From NCBI GenBank assembly GCA_041496705.1, contig JBGQFD010000137.1, forward strand, positions 1 through 7,103: a DNA stretch of 7,103 nucleotides, read 5' to 3'. The notes beneath the pieces are model-generated. The model ran no database searches. It worked only from the letters and a program-made list of their open reading frames with translations, and was not told the origin of the DNA. Positions 1-5,995 of the stretch are shown here, one piece after another. Made by a program: the position numbers and the translations under genes. The stretch's first letter is position 1. The number at the start of each line of letters is the position of its first letter. The stretch is from VBDM01 sp041496705. GTDB lineage: Bacteria; Pseudomonadota; Gammaproteobacteria; Burkholderiales; SG8-39.

Positions 1-1
1 C

Positions 2-1219
2 GCGCAACTGGAAGCGCGCGAGCGAGCGCGAACCGGCATCCCGAACCTGCGCGTCGCGTACAACAACGTGCACGGCTTCTACCTCGAGATCACCAACGCC
101 CACGCCGCCAAGGTCCCCGCCGACTACCGCCGCCGCCAGACGCTGAAGAACGCCGAGCGCTACATCACCCCGGAGCTGAAGGAATTCGAGGACAAGGCGC
201 TTTCGGCGCGCGACCGCGCGCTCGCCCTGGAGAAAGCGCTCTACGACGAGTTGCTGGTCCTGCTCGCGGCGCAGGTGCCCGCGCTGCAGCGCATCGCACG
301 CGCGCTGGCGCAACTCGACGTGCTCGCCGATTTCGCCGCGCTCGCCGCAGAGCGCGACTACTGCCGTCCGGAATTCTCCTCCGAGATCGTTCTCGACATC
401 GACGCCGGGCGGCACCCGGTGGTGGAGGAGCAGATCGACCGGTTCATCGCCAACGGGGCGAAACTCTCGCCGGCACGGCAGCTGCTCCTCATCACCGGCC
501 CGAACATGGGCGGCAAGTCGACCTATATGCGCCAGGTCGCGCTCATCGTGCTCATGGCGCACGTCGGCTCCTTCGTACCCGCGAAATCCGCGCGCATCGG
601 CGCGGTCGACCAGATTTTCACGCGCATCGGCGCCGCCGACGATCTCGCCGGGGGGCGCTCGACCTTCATGGTGGAGATGACCGAGTCGGCCAATATCCTG
701 CACAACGCGACCGAGAAGAGCCTGGTGCTCATGGACGAGGTCGGGCGCGGTACGTCCACCTTCGACGGTCTTGCGCTCGCCTGGGCAATCGCGCGGCAGC
801 TCCTCGAGCGGAACCGGTCGCTGACCCTCTTCGCCACGCATTACTTCGAAATGACGCGCCTCGCGCTCGACTACAAGGAGGCCGCCAACGTGCACCTCGA
901 CGCCATCGAGCACAAAGACACCATCGTGTTCCTCCACGCGGTCGAGGAAGGCCCGGCTTCGCAGAGCTACGGCCTGCAGGTGGCGCAGCTCGCCGGCGTG
1001 CCGAAGAGCGTCATTCGGAACGCGCAGCGCTATCTGCAGATGTTGGAGGACGCGAGCCTCGCCCGCGGCAGCCAGACGGACCTGTTCGCCGCCGGCAGGA
1101 AAGCGGAGGAACCGGCGCCGCAAGCCGATGCCCTGCGCGAGGCGCTCGACGCGGTCAGCCCGGACGATCTCACGCCGCGCGAGGCGCTCGAACTGCTCTA
1201 CAAGCTGAAACGGCTTTGA
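2..1219 (+). CDS. mutS: DNA mismatch repair protein MutS, C-terminal part (5' end outside window)
   Basis: MutS recognises mismatches and small loops in DNA and uses its ATPase to license MutL in cytoplasmic mismatch repair. About 405 residues are visible. The reading frame is open to the left edge (the first in-window start-like codon, at 68, is internal), so roughly the N-terminal half of a normal ~850-residue MutS is missing. The visible part begins in the core/clamp region with the NNVHGFYLEI segment, followed by helical lever/clamp sequence. The ATPase domain has Walker A GPNMGGKST (497-523), the signature stretch GGRSTFMVEM (near 650-680), Walker B LVLMDEVGRG (722-751), the ATHYFE switch histidine (near 835-850), and the conserved SQSYGLQVA stretch. 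Near the C-terminus QTDLF (1073-1087) fits a beta-clamp binding motif, and the last residues resemble the MutS oligomerisation helices (PREALELLYKLK). Its TGA overlaps the next gene's TTG start. Confidence 0.98.
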   Translation, partial: AQLEARERARTGIPNLRVAYNNVHGFYLEITNAHAAKVPADYRRRQTLKNAERYITPELKEFEDKALSARDRALALEKALYDELLVLLAAQVPALQRIARALAQLDVLADFAALAAERDYCRPEFSSEIVLDIDAGRHPVVEEQIDRFIANGAKLSPARQLLLITGPNMGGKSTYMRQVALIVLMAHVGSFVPAKSARIGAVDQIFTRIGAADDLAGGRSTFMVEMTESANILHNATEKSLVLMDEVGRGTSTFDGLALAWAIARQLLERNRSLTLFATHYFEMTRLALDYKEAANVHLDAIEHKDTIVFLHAVEEGPASQSYGLQVAQLAGVPKSVIRNAQRYLQMLEDASLARGSQTDLFAAGRKAEEPAPQADALREALDAVSPDDLTPREALELLYKLKRL

Positions 1220-2169
1220 GGCCGCGTTCCCTCGTCCTCCCCTTCGCGCTCGCGGCTTGCACCGCGCACCTCGCACCGCCCCTTCCCTCCCCGGTCGATG
1301 CGCCGATCCGCTTCGCGCTCATCGGCGACACGCCCTACAGCGAGCTCGAAGCGTCGGCGCTCGACGCGATGATCGCGCAGATGAACCGCGAGGATCTCGC
1401 CTTTGTCATTCACGTCGGCGACATCACCAGCGGCCGGGGGCCATGCACCGACGCGTGGTTCGAAGCGCGCAAGCGCCAGTTCGAAAAATTCCGGCATCCC
1501 TTGGTCATCATTCCCGGGGACAACGACTGGACCGACTGCCATCGCAGCGGGTTCGATCCCATGGAGCGGCTGGCGAAATTCCGCGAGATGTTCGAGTCCG
1601 GCTTCGAAAGCCTCGGCCAGAGACCTCTGCGGCTCGAGCGCCAGTCGGGGCGATACGCGGAATACCGCGAGCACGTGCGCTGGATCGCCGGCAACGTCCT
1701 CTTCGTCGGCGTTGACGTGCAGGGGAGCAACAACAACCTCGGCCGCACGCCCGCCATGGACGCCGAAACCCTTGCGCGCATGGCGGCGGTTTTCGCCTGG
1801 CTGGAGGAGAGCGAACGCCTCGCCGTGCAGAAAAAGCTCTCGGGAATGCTGATCTTCGCCCAGGCCGACCCGGACTTCGAGCGCAAGGCGCGGCGCAAAG
1901 GCGGAGACGGGTTCGCAGAGTTCCGCGCCGCGCTGCGCGATCTCGCCCTGCGATTCGGAAAGCCGGTGCTCTTCGTCAACGGCGATTCGCACTTCTACAA
2001 GCTCGACAAGCCGCTCGCCGATCCTGCAAGCGGCCTGCCGATCGCCAACTTCACCCGGGTGGTGGTGTTCGGCTCGCCGCAGACGCGCTGGATCCGCGCC
2101 GGCGTCGACCCGGCCTTGCCGCAGGTCTTCGAGCTGAGCCCGGTGCCTCAAACGGCACCGGGTCAGTAG
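1216..2169 (+). CDS. Calcineurin-like metallophosphoesterase, predicted lipoprotein
   Basis: A 317-residue protein that probably hydrolyses a phosphoester with a two-metal centre; the substrate is unknown. The start chosen is TTG, overlapping the mutS stop as TTGA. It is the only start that keeps the N-terminus: the next in-frame ATG (codon 52) would remove the first metal-binding strand. The TTG start also yields a compact lipoprotein signal, MRPR followed by a hydrophobic stretch and lipobox L12-A13-A14-C15. Threonine at +2 suggests outer-membrane sorting if the Lol rule applies. Phosphoesterase motifs in order are ALIGDTP (D38), HVGDI (D69), PGDNDWTDCH (D102, D104, H109) and NGDSHF (D257, H259). 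These are variants of the textbook DxH, GD, GNHD and GHxH blocks, and from memory they match a known bacterial subfamily with GDN[DE]WTDCH. No Shine-Dalgarno sequence is evident, so translation probably depends on coupling to mutS. It faces the convergent LTXXQ gene 14 nt away. Confidence 0.88.
   Translation: MRPRSLVLPFALAACTAHLAPPLPSPVDAPIRFALIGDTPYSELEASALDAMIAQMNREDLAFVIHVGDITSGRGPCTDAWFEARKRQFEKFRHPLVIIPGDNDWTDCHRSGFDPMERLAKFREMFESGFESLGQRPLRLERQSGRYAEYREHVRWIAGNVLFVGVDVQGSNNNLGRTPAMDAETLARMAAVFAWLEESERLAVQKKLSGMLIFAQADPDFERKARRKGGDGFAEFRAALRDLALRFGKPVLFVNGDSHFYKLDKPLADPASGLPIANFTRVVVFGSPQTRWIRAGVDPALPQVFELSPVPQTAPGQ
2139..2162. terminator. Perfect 9-bp GC-rich hairpin at the convergent gene junction
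   Basis: The arms cccggtgcc (2139-2147) and ggcaccggg (2154-2162) are exact reverse complements around the 6-nt loop tcaaac. A further G-T pair is possible at 2138/2163. The hairpin lies in the last codons of the phosphoesterase gene, ending 4 nt before its TAG stop, and about 21 nt beyond the stop of the oppositely oriented LTXXQ gene. The position suits a terminator serving both directions. However, neither strand has a T-tract after the stem, so a canonical Rho-independent terminator is not shown. It could instead be an RNA 3'-end stabiliser or simply a by-product of codon choice. Confidence 0.4.
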
Positions 2170-2183
2170 CCCCGCCGGCGGCG

Positions 2184-2702
2184 CTAGCCCTGGTTGGGGC
2201 CGCCCTGCGGTCCGCGGTGATGCCGGCGCATGCGGCCGGCGCGGTCCATGCCGTCGCGAACCGCCACCCGCACCTGCTCCTTCTGCTTGGCGTCGAGCGC
2301 GTCGTAGACGTTGAACCAAGCGCCGCGCACCTGCTTGTGCGCCGCTTCCATCTGCTCGTGCATCTGCGCGCGCACCTGGTCGCTCATTTGCGCGAACTGC
2401 TTCAGGTCGGCGCCGGGCTTGTCGATCTCGGCGCGCAGTTTGGCGCGCGTTTCCTCGCCCTTGGTGCGCATCCCCTTGAAGGCTTCCCGCTGCGCGTCCC
2501 TCGCCTTCTGCCACAGCGCTTCCTGCTCCGCATTGAGATTCAACTGCTTGTGCAACCGCTCGTAGCCGCGCATCGGCCCCATGCCCTCTGGACCCATGCC
2601 TTCCGGACCGCGCGGACCGCCGGGCATCTGCGCCCAGCCCGAGCCCGCGGCGAGCGCCGCGACCGCGAACACCATGGCATTGATTGATTGTCTCTTGATC
2701 AT
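2184..2702 (-). CDS. Secreted Spy/CpxP-like LTXXQ-motif protein
   Basis: A 172-residue protein predicted to be exported. Spy/CpxP relatives are periplasmic helical chaperones or stress and metal sensors, and this one's actual role is unknown. Residues 1-24 form a Sec-type signal (basic MIKR, hydrophobic VFAVAALAAG, likely cleavage after GWA). Residues 25-46 are a Gly/Pro/Met-rich linker with a tandem GPEGM repeat. Residues 47-150 are charged and helical, and carry two family motifs, LNAEQ (56-60) and LDAKQ (136-140). The tail is basic and His/Gly-rich (RMRRHHRGPQGG). The start is ATG at 2702, with AGGAG spaced 6 nt upstream. Longer in-frame extensions run back into the upstream gene and would bury the signal peptide. 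Its own promoter is likely in the 113-nt gap behind the DUF2237 gene. It is not obviously connected to threonine synthesis. Confidence 0.88.
   Translation of the reverse strand: MIKRQSINAMVFAVAALAAGSGWAQMPGGPRGPEGMGPEGMGPMRGYERLHKQLNLNAEQEALWQKARDAQREAFKGMRTKGEETRAKLRAEIDKPGADLKQFAQMSDQVRAQMHEQMEAAHKQVRGAWFNVYDALDAKQKEQVRVAVRDGMDRAGRMRRHHRGPQGGPNQG
2578..2607. repeat. Tandem 15-bp repeat coding GPEGM
   Basis: Two adjacent 15-bp units (2578-2592 and 2593-2607) match at 13 of 15 positions. In the LTXXQ gene each encodes a Gly-Pro-Glu-Gly-Met unit (the second continuing as Gly-Pro-Met) just after the signal peptide. A weaker related stretch (GGPRGP) follows in the DNA at about 2608-2622. The pattern suggests slippage-type expansion of the linker in the mature protein's N-terminus. 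Confidence 0.75.
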
Positions 2703-2708
2703 CTTTCG

Positions 2709-2713
2709 CTCCT
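2709..2713 (-). promoter_or_regulatory. Shine-Dalgarno AGGAG of the LTXXQ gene
   Basis: AGGAG on the - strand is separated by six bases (CGAAAG) from the ATG at 2702-2700. This fixes the start of the secreted protein, and the start agrees with the beginning of the signal peptide. Confidence 0.85.
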
Positions 2714-2766
2714 GGAGAATGTTCGAACTACGCCGGGCAGTCTGGCGGGCATTCGTATCCAGAGTA

Positions 2767-2783
2767 TTGCCGCAGCGCGGCAA
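2767..2783. repeat. Inverted repeat with 7-bp perfect arms, 3-nt loop
   Basis: TTGCCGC (2767-2773), spacer agc, and GCGGCAA (2777-2783) are exact reverse complements. As RNA this would form a tight GC-rich hairpin downstream of the DUF2237 gene, but no T-tract follows on the - strand. It may be a weak terminator, or an operator within the promoter of the LTXXQ gene. Confidence 0.5.
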
Positions 2784-2785
2784 AT

Positions 2786-2808
2786 GGTTGCAAATTGTTT
2801 CCGCAACC
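2786..2808. repeat. Inverted repeat GGTTGC / GCAACC with 11-nt AT-rich centre
   Basis: The arms GGTTGC (2786-2791) and GCAACC (2803-2808) are exact reverse complements separated by 11 mostly A/T bases. The 17-bp centre-to-centre arm spacing and AT-rich core look like a binding site for a dimeric transcription factor rather than a terminator. It starts 8 nt past the DUF2237 stop codon in transcription direction. The regulator is unknown. Confidence 0.4.
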
Positions 2809-2815
2809 CGCGGAA

Positions 2816-3199
2816 TCAATGCAAGTCGAGCGCGTGACCCTTGAGGGCTTCCAGCGGAACGTACTCCAGCACGTCCTCGTGCGTGGACTCGAGCACCACC
2901 TGAGGCGCCATGCCGGCCTTGTAGGCCTCGACCCAGCGCAGCACGTGCAGGCACCAGCGGTCGCCCGCATGCAGGCCCTTGAAGCGCATCTCCGGGCGCG
3001 GGGTGGAAAGGTCGTTGCCGCGCGAGCGGCTGAACTCGAGGAACTCAGCGGTCGTCTTGATGCAAACGAGATGCGCGACCCCTTCCATATTGTGCGTCGC
3101 GCAGCAGCCGTCGCGGAAGAAACCCGTGAGCGGCGCGTAGCTGCAGGCGAGCAGGGGGCCGCCGAGGACATTTTTTTCCTTGGAGAGGACCGAGCTCAT
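2816..3199 (-). CDS. DUF2237 family protein (uncharacterised, conserved)
   Basis: A 127-residue, probably cytoplasmic protein of the DUF2237 family, whose biochemical function is not established to my knowledge. Family hallmarks are clear: KNVLGGPLLACS near the N-terminus, TGFFRDGCC (25-33), FLEFSRSRGNDLSTPRPE (53-70), GDRWCLHVLRW (79-89), APQVVLESTHEDVLEYVPLE (98-117). Cysteines at 19, 32, 33, 46 and 83 could form a metal or redox site, which is inference. The length appears complete. The ATG at 3199 is preceded in frame by TAG four codons upstream, so no earlier start exists. It has no Shine-Dalgarno sequence, but TAGAAT sits 6 nt upstream. It lies 52 nt downstream of thrC on the same strand and may be read from that operon, from its own promoter, or both. 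Confidence 0.93.
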   Translation of the reverse strand: MSSVLSKEKNVLGGPLLACSYAPLTGFFRDGCCATHNMEGVAHLVCIKTTAEFLEFSRSRGNDLSTPRPEMRFKGLHAGDRWCLHVLRWVEAYKAGMAPQVVLESTHEDVLEYVPLEALKGHALDLH

Positions 3200-3205
3200 G
3201 GAGGG

Positions 3206-3211
3206 ATTCTA
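3206..3211 (-). promoter_or_regulatory. Candidate -10 element TAGAAT of the DUF2237 gene
   Basis: TAGAAT matches the sigma-70 -10 consensus at 5 of 6 positions and ends only 6 nt (CCCTCC) before the ATG. Transcription would then begin at or next to the start codon, giving a leaderless or nearly leaderless mRNA, in keeping with the absence of a Shine-Dalgarno sequence. No good -35 hexamer is visible 16-18 nt upstream, so the call is tentative. Confidence 0.35.
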
Positions 3212-3251
3212 GCCGGAAAACCGGGTTCGAGAGCACGCGGTCGCCGCCTCA

Positions 3252-4670
3252 TTACACAGAGCGCGACGTCGCCGACGAGATGTAGTGCTTGATCTGCCCG
3301 AGGTCGGCATCCATGACCTCGAAACGCTGCGGCAATTTCTCGAGGTTTTCAAATCCGCGCGGCCTTACCGGCTCCCGCCCGAGCGCTTCGCGGATGGTTT
3401 CGGCGAATTTCACCGGCTGCGCCGTTTCCATGCACACGAGCGGCACGCCCTTCTCCCGGTGCTCCAGACCGACCTTCACGCCGTCGGCGGTGTGGGGGTC
3501 GATCATGACGCCGTAGTCTTTCCAGACGCGGCGGATGGTCGCTACGCGGTCGGCGTGCCTGCTCGTTCCAGAAACGAATCCGGTCGCCGCGACGCACGGG
3601 AAATACTCCCCACCGGAAAGGTCGAGCACGCCCTCTCGGTCGAGCTTCTCCCACAGGCCGCGCAGCCTCGCCCCGTCGCGCCCGACGAGGTCGTACGCGT
3701 AGCGCTCGAAGTTGGAGGACTTGGAAATGTCCATCGAGGGACTGCTGGTCGCCTTCACCTCGGCCGTCTTGCGCACGCGGTAGCGCCCGGTCCGGAAAAA
3801 TTCGTCGAGCACGTCGTTCTCGTTGGTGGCGACGATGAGCTTCCCGATCGGCAGGCCCATGCTCCGCGCGACGTGCCCGGCGTAGACGTTGCCGAAGTTT
3901 CCCGAGGGTACGGCGACGGAAACCGACTCGCCGTCCGCGCGCGTCGCGGCGAAGTAGCCCTTGAAGTAGTACACCACTTGCGCCGCGATGCGCGCCCAGT
4001 TGATCGAATTCACCGCGCCGATGCGATGCCTCGCCTTGAACGCAAAGTCGCCCGAGATCGCCTTGACGATGTCCTGGCAGTCGTCGAACACGCCGCGCAC
4101 GGCGATGTTGAAGATGTTCGGGTCCTTGAGCGAATACATCTGCGCCGCCTGGAAGGCGCTCATGCGGCCAAGCGGCGAGAGCATGAAGACCTGCACGTTC
4201 TTCTTGCCGCGCAGCGCGTACTCGGCCGAGGAACCGGTGTCGCCGGAAGTGGCGCCGACGACGTTGATCCGCCTGCCGTCCTTGTCGAGCACGTATTCGA
4301 AGAGATTCCCGAGGAGCTGCAGCGCGATGTCCTTGAAGGCGAGCGAGGGCCCGTTGGCGAGACCGAGAAGAAACAAGCCCGGCTCGAGCTTTTTCAGCGG
4401 CGTGATGTCCTCGCTGCCGAAAATCTCCTTCGTGTAGGTCCTGTCGGCGAGGCGCTTCAGGTCAGTGGAAGGAATGTCATCGGCGAACTTCGCGAGGATC
4501 ACGAACGCGAGCTCCGGGTAGCTCATGCCGCGCATCGTGGCGAGTTCCGCAGCACTCAGCTTCGGAAACTCCTCGGGCAGGAACAGGCCCCCGTCCGGTG
4601 CCAGGCCCTCGAGCATGATGTCGGTGAACGGCAGCGGCTTCCCCCCGCCGCGGGTGCTGAGGTAGCGCAT
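3252..4670 (-). CDS. thrC: Threonine synthase
   Basis: ThrC is the PLP enzyme that converts O-phospho-L-homoserine and water to L-threonine and phosphate, the last step of threonine synthesis in the cytoplasm. The protein has 472 residues, a normal length for the long bacterial/fungal-type ThrC. The N-terminal block MRYLSTRGG..PDGGLFLPEEFP (1-36) is typical. The PLP lysine is K113 in GPSLAFKDIALQLLGN, followed by the GATSGDTGS loop (139-147) and the phosphate-cradling PSGNFGN (255-261). DPHTADG (391-397) and the C-terminal METAQPVKFAETI stretch are also family-typical. The ATG at 4670 is preceded by GAGGG (4680-4676) at 5-nt spacing, which overlaps the TGA of hom, so translation is likely coupled. 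The same frame stays open far upstream through hom, but that extension is a GC-driven shadow and not part of the protein. Confidence 0.97.
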   Translation of the reverse strand: MRYLSTRGGGKPLPFTDIMLEGLAPDGGLFLPEEFPKLSAAELATMRGMSYPELAFVILAKFADDIPSTDLKRLADRTYTKEIFGSEDITPLKKLEPGLFLLGLANGPSLAFKDIALQLLGNLFEYVLDKDGRRINVVGATSGDTGSSAEYALRGKKNVQVFMLSPLGRMSAFQAAQMYSLKDPNIFNIAVRGVFDDCQDIVKAISGDFAFKARHRIGAVNSINWARIAAQVVYYFKGYFAATRADGESVSVAVPSGNFGNVYAGHVARSMGLPIGKLIVATNENDVLDEFFRTGRYRVRKTAEVKATSSPSMDISKSSNFERYAYDLVGRDGARLRGLWEKLDREGVLDLSGGEYFPCVAATGFVSGTSRHADRVATIRRVWKDYGVMIDPHTADGVKVGLEHREKGVPLVCMETAQPVKFAETIREALGREPVRPRGFENLEKLPQRFEVMDADLGQIKHYISSATSRSV

Positions 4671-4675
4671 CGGTG

Positions 4676-4680
4676 CCCTC
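4676..4680 (-). promoter_or_regulatory. Shine-Dalgarno GAGGG of thrC overlapping the hom stop
   Basis: On the - strand the hom stop codon TGA runs directly into GGG, making GAGGG, which stands 5 nt (CACCG) before the thrC ATG. A ribosome finishing hom therefore covers the thrC initiation site. Confidence 0.7.
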
Positions 4681-5995
4681 AGGCCGGCCCCAGCTCCTCG
4701 AGCCGGATGCGCGTCACCTTGCCGGTCACTACCGGCAGCGCCTCGATCTTGGCGATGGCCGTATTGATGCTCTTCTCGCGCGTCTGGTGGGTGAGCATGA
4801 TGATGTCCACCTGCTGCTCGCCTTCCGCCGGCTCGCGCTGCACCATGGCGTCGATGGAGATCGACGCGTCGGCGAGGATGCGGGTGATGTCGGCGAGCAC
4901 TCCGGGGCGATCGGCGACCTGCATGCGCAGGTAGTAGGACGTCACCACCTCCTCCATCGGCAGCACCTGGAGGCTCGACATGCGGTCGGGCTGGAAGGCG
5001 AGGTGCGGCACGCGGTGCTCGGGATCGGCGGTGTGCAGGCGGGTGATGTCGACGAGATCCGCAACCACGGCGCTGCCGGTCGGCTCGGCACCGGCGCCGG
5101 CTCCGTAGTACAGCGTCTGTCCCACCGCGTCGCCCTTTACCAGCACCGCGTTCATCACGCCCTCGACGTTGGCGATCAGCCGCCGCGCCGGGACGAGGGT
5201 CGGATGCACGCGCAGCTCGATGCCCTCCTTCACGTGCTTGGTGATGCCCAGGAGCTTGATGCGGTAGCCGAGCTGCTCGGCGTAGCGGATGTCGGCCTGC
5301 GTCAGCTTCGAGATGCCTTCCTTGTAGCATTTGTCGAACTGCATCGGGATGCCGAAGGCGATCGCCGCCATGATGGTCAGCTTGTGCGCCGCGTCCACGC
5401 CCTCGATGTCGAAGGTGGGGTCGGCTTCGGCGTAACCGAGCTTCTGCGCCTGCGCGAGCACGGTGTCGAACGCGAGGCCCTTGTCGCGCATTTCCGAGAG
5501 GATGAAATTGGAGGTGCCGTTGATGATGCCGGCGATCCACTCGATGCGGTTGGCGGTGAGGCCTTCGCGCAGCGCCTTGATGATGGGAATGCCGCCGGCG
5601 ACCGCCCCCTCGAAGGCGACCATCACGCCCTTCTTCTGCGCCGCGGCGAAGATCGCGTTGCCGTGGGTCGCGAGCAGCGCTTTGTTGGCGGTGACCACGT
5701 GCTTGCCATTTTCTATCGCGGCGAGCACCAGGTCTTTCGCGACGGTAGTGCCGCCAATCAGCTCGATCACGATGTCGACCTCGGGATCGCGCACGACCTC
5801 GAACGCGTCGGCGGTGACGCGCGCCTTGCCGCCGGTGAGGTTCTTCGCCTTCTCGAGCTCCTTGTCGGCGACGACACTGATCTGAATCGCGCGGCCGGCG
5901 CGGCGCGAGATCTCCTCGCGGTTGCGCGCCAGCACCGCCCAGGTGCCCCCGCCCACCGTGCCGATGCCGAGCAGCCCCACGTTGATCGGTTTCAT
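4679..5995 (-). CDS. hom: Homoserine dehydrogenase (monofunctional, ACT domain)
   Basis: Hom reduces L-aspartate 4-semialdehyde to L-homoserine with NAD(P)H, the branch point to threonine and methionine. The 438 residues fit the monofunctional enzyme with a C-terminal ACT domain, without a fused aspartokinase. Residues 5-16 hold the Rossmann GLLGIGTVGGGT nucleotide-binding loop. ELIGGT (78-83) and TANKALLATHG (102-112, K105) follow. The catalytic block GYAEADPTFDIEGVDAAHKL (187-206) supplies D196, D201 and K205, matching yeast D214, D219 and K223 by alignment from memory. AGIINGTSNFIL (155-166) is also conserved. The ACT domain begins near 354 (YLRMQVADRPGVLADITRIL), so feedback control by threonine is likely from family knowledge. 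The ATG overlaps the GNAT stop as ATGA (5992-5995). The upstream Shine-Dalgarno sequence is weak, suggesting coupling. Confidence 0.98.
   Translation of the reverse strand: MKPINVGLLGIGTVGGGTWAVLARNREEISRRAGRAIQISVVADKELEKAKNLTGGKARVTADAFEVVRDPEVDIVIELIGGTTVAKDLVLAAIENGKHVVTANKALLATHGNAIFAAAQKKGVMVAFEGAVAGGIPIIKALREGLTANRIEWIAGIINGTSNFILSEMRDKGLAFDTVLAQAQKLGYAEADPTFDIEGVDAAHKLTIMAAIAFGIPMQFDKCYKEGISKLTQADIRYAEQLGYRIKLLGITKHVKEGIELRVHPTLVPARRLIANVEGVMNAVLVKGDAVGQTLYYGAGAGAEPTGSAVVADLVDITRLHTADPEHRVPHLAFQPDRMSSLQVLPMEEVVTSYYLRMQVADRPGVLADITRILADASISIDAMVQREPAEGEQQVDIIMLTHQTREKSINTAIAKIEALPVVTGKVTRIRLEELGPA

Larger units (their letters stand above)
2703..2815 (-). promoter_or_regulatory. Intergenic region upstream of the LTXXQ gene, likely promoter/operator
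   Basis: This 113-bp gap is less GC-rich in its centre than its surroundings and carries two adjacent inverted repeats (2767-2783 and 2786-2808). Reading on the - strand, ATTTGC occurs twice with a 10-bp period (in AATTTGCAACC and CATTTGCC), the sort of helical-turn spacing used by dimeric regulators. A weak sigma-70-like pair is possible: TTGCAA (2793-2788) and AATACT (2768-2763), but the spacing is 19 nt, longer than ideal. The promoter call is inference. The repeats are seen directly. Confidence 0.4.

Noticed and set aside
1198..2514. A 438-codon - strand frame antisense to the phosphoesterase gene
   Set aside because: The composition is Arg/Ala/Glu-rich without motifs, and it lies opposite a gene with clear lipobox and phosphoesterase motifs. 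It is the mirror of a GC-rich codon pattern.
2703..2954. A longer version of the LTXXQ protein starting at 2954
   Set aside because: It would add about 84 Arg/Gly-rich residues overlapping the DUF2237 gene and place the signal peptide internally. ATG at 2702 has an ideal AGGAG and begins the signal peptide.
2728..3171. A 147-codon - strand frame overlapping DUF2237, starting at an ATG with a good AAGGA ribosome site
   Set aside because: The product is Arg/Ser/Ala-rich with no family resemblance, while the DUF2237 frame is strongly conserved across the same bases. I keep only the odd ribosome site as an observation.
3213..3224. CCGG-AAAA-CCGG mini hairpin between thrC and DUF2237 as a thrC terminator
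   Set aside because: The stem is only 4 bp and no proper T-tract follows on the - strand, so termination is not supported.
3285..4934. A 549-codon + strand frame antisense to thrC, and a similar one at 4673-6049 antisense to hom
   Set aside because: Both have His/Arg/Val/Leu-rich repetitive composition, no recognisable domains, and lie wholly opposite strongly conserved genes.
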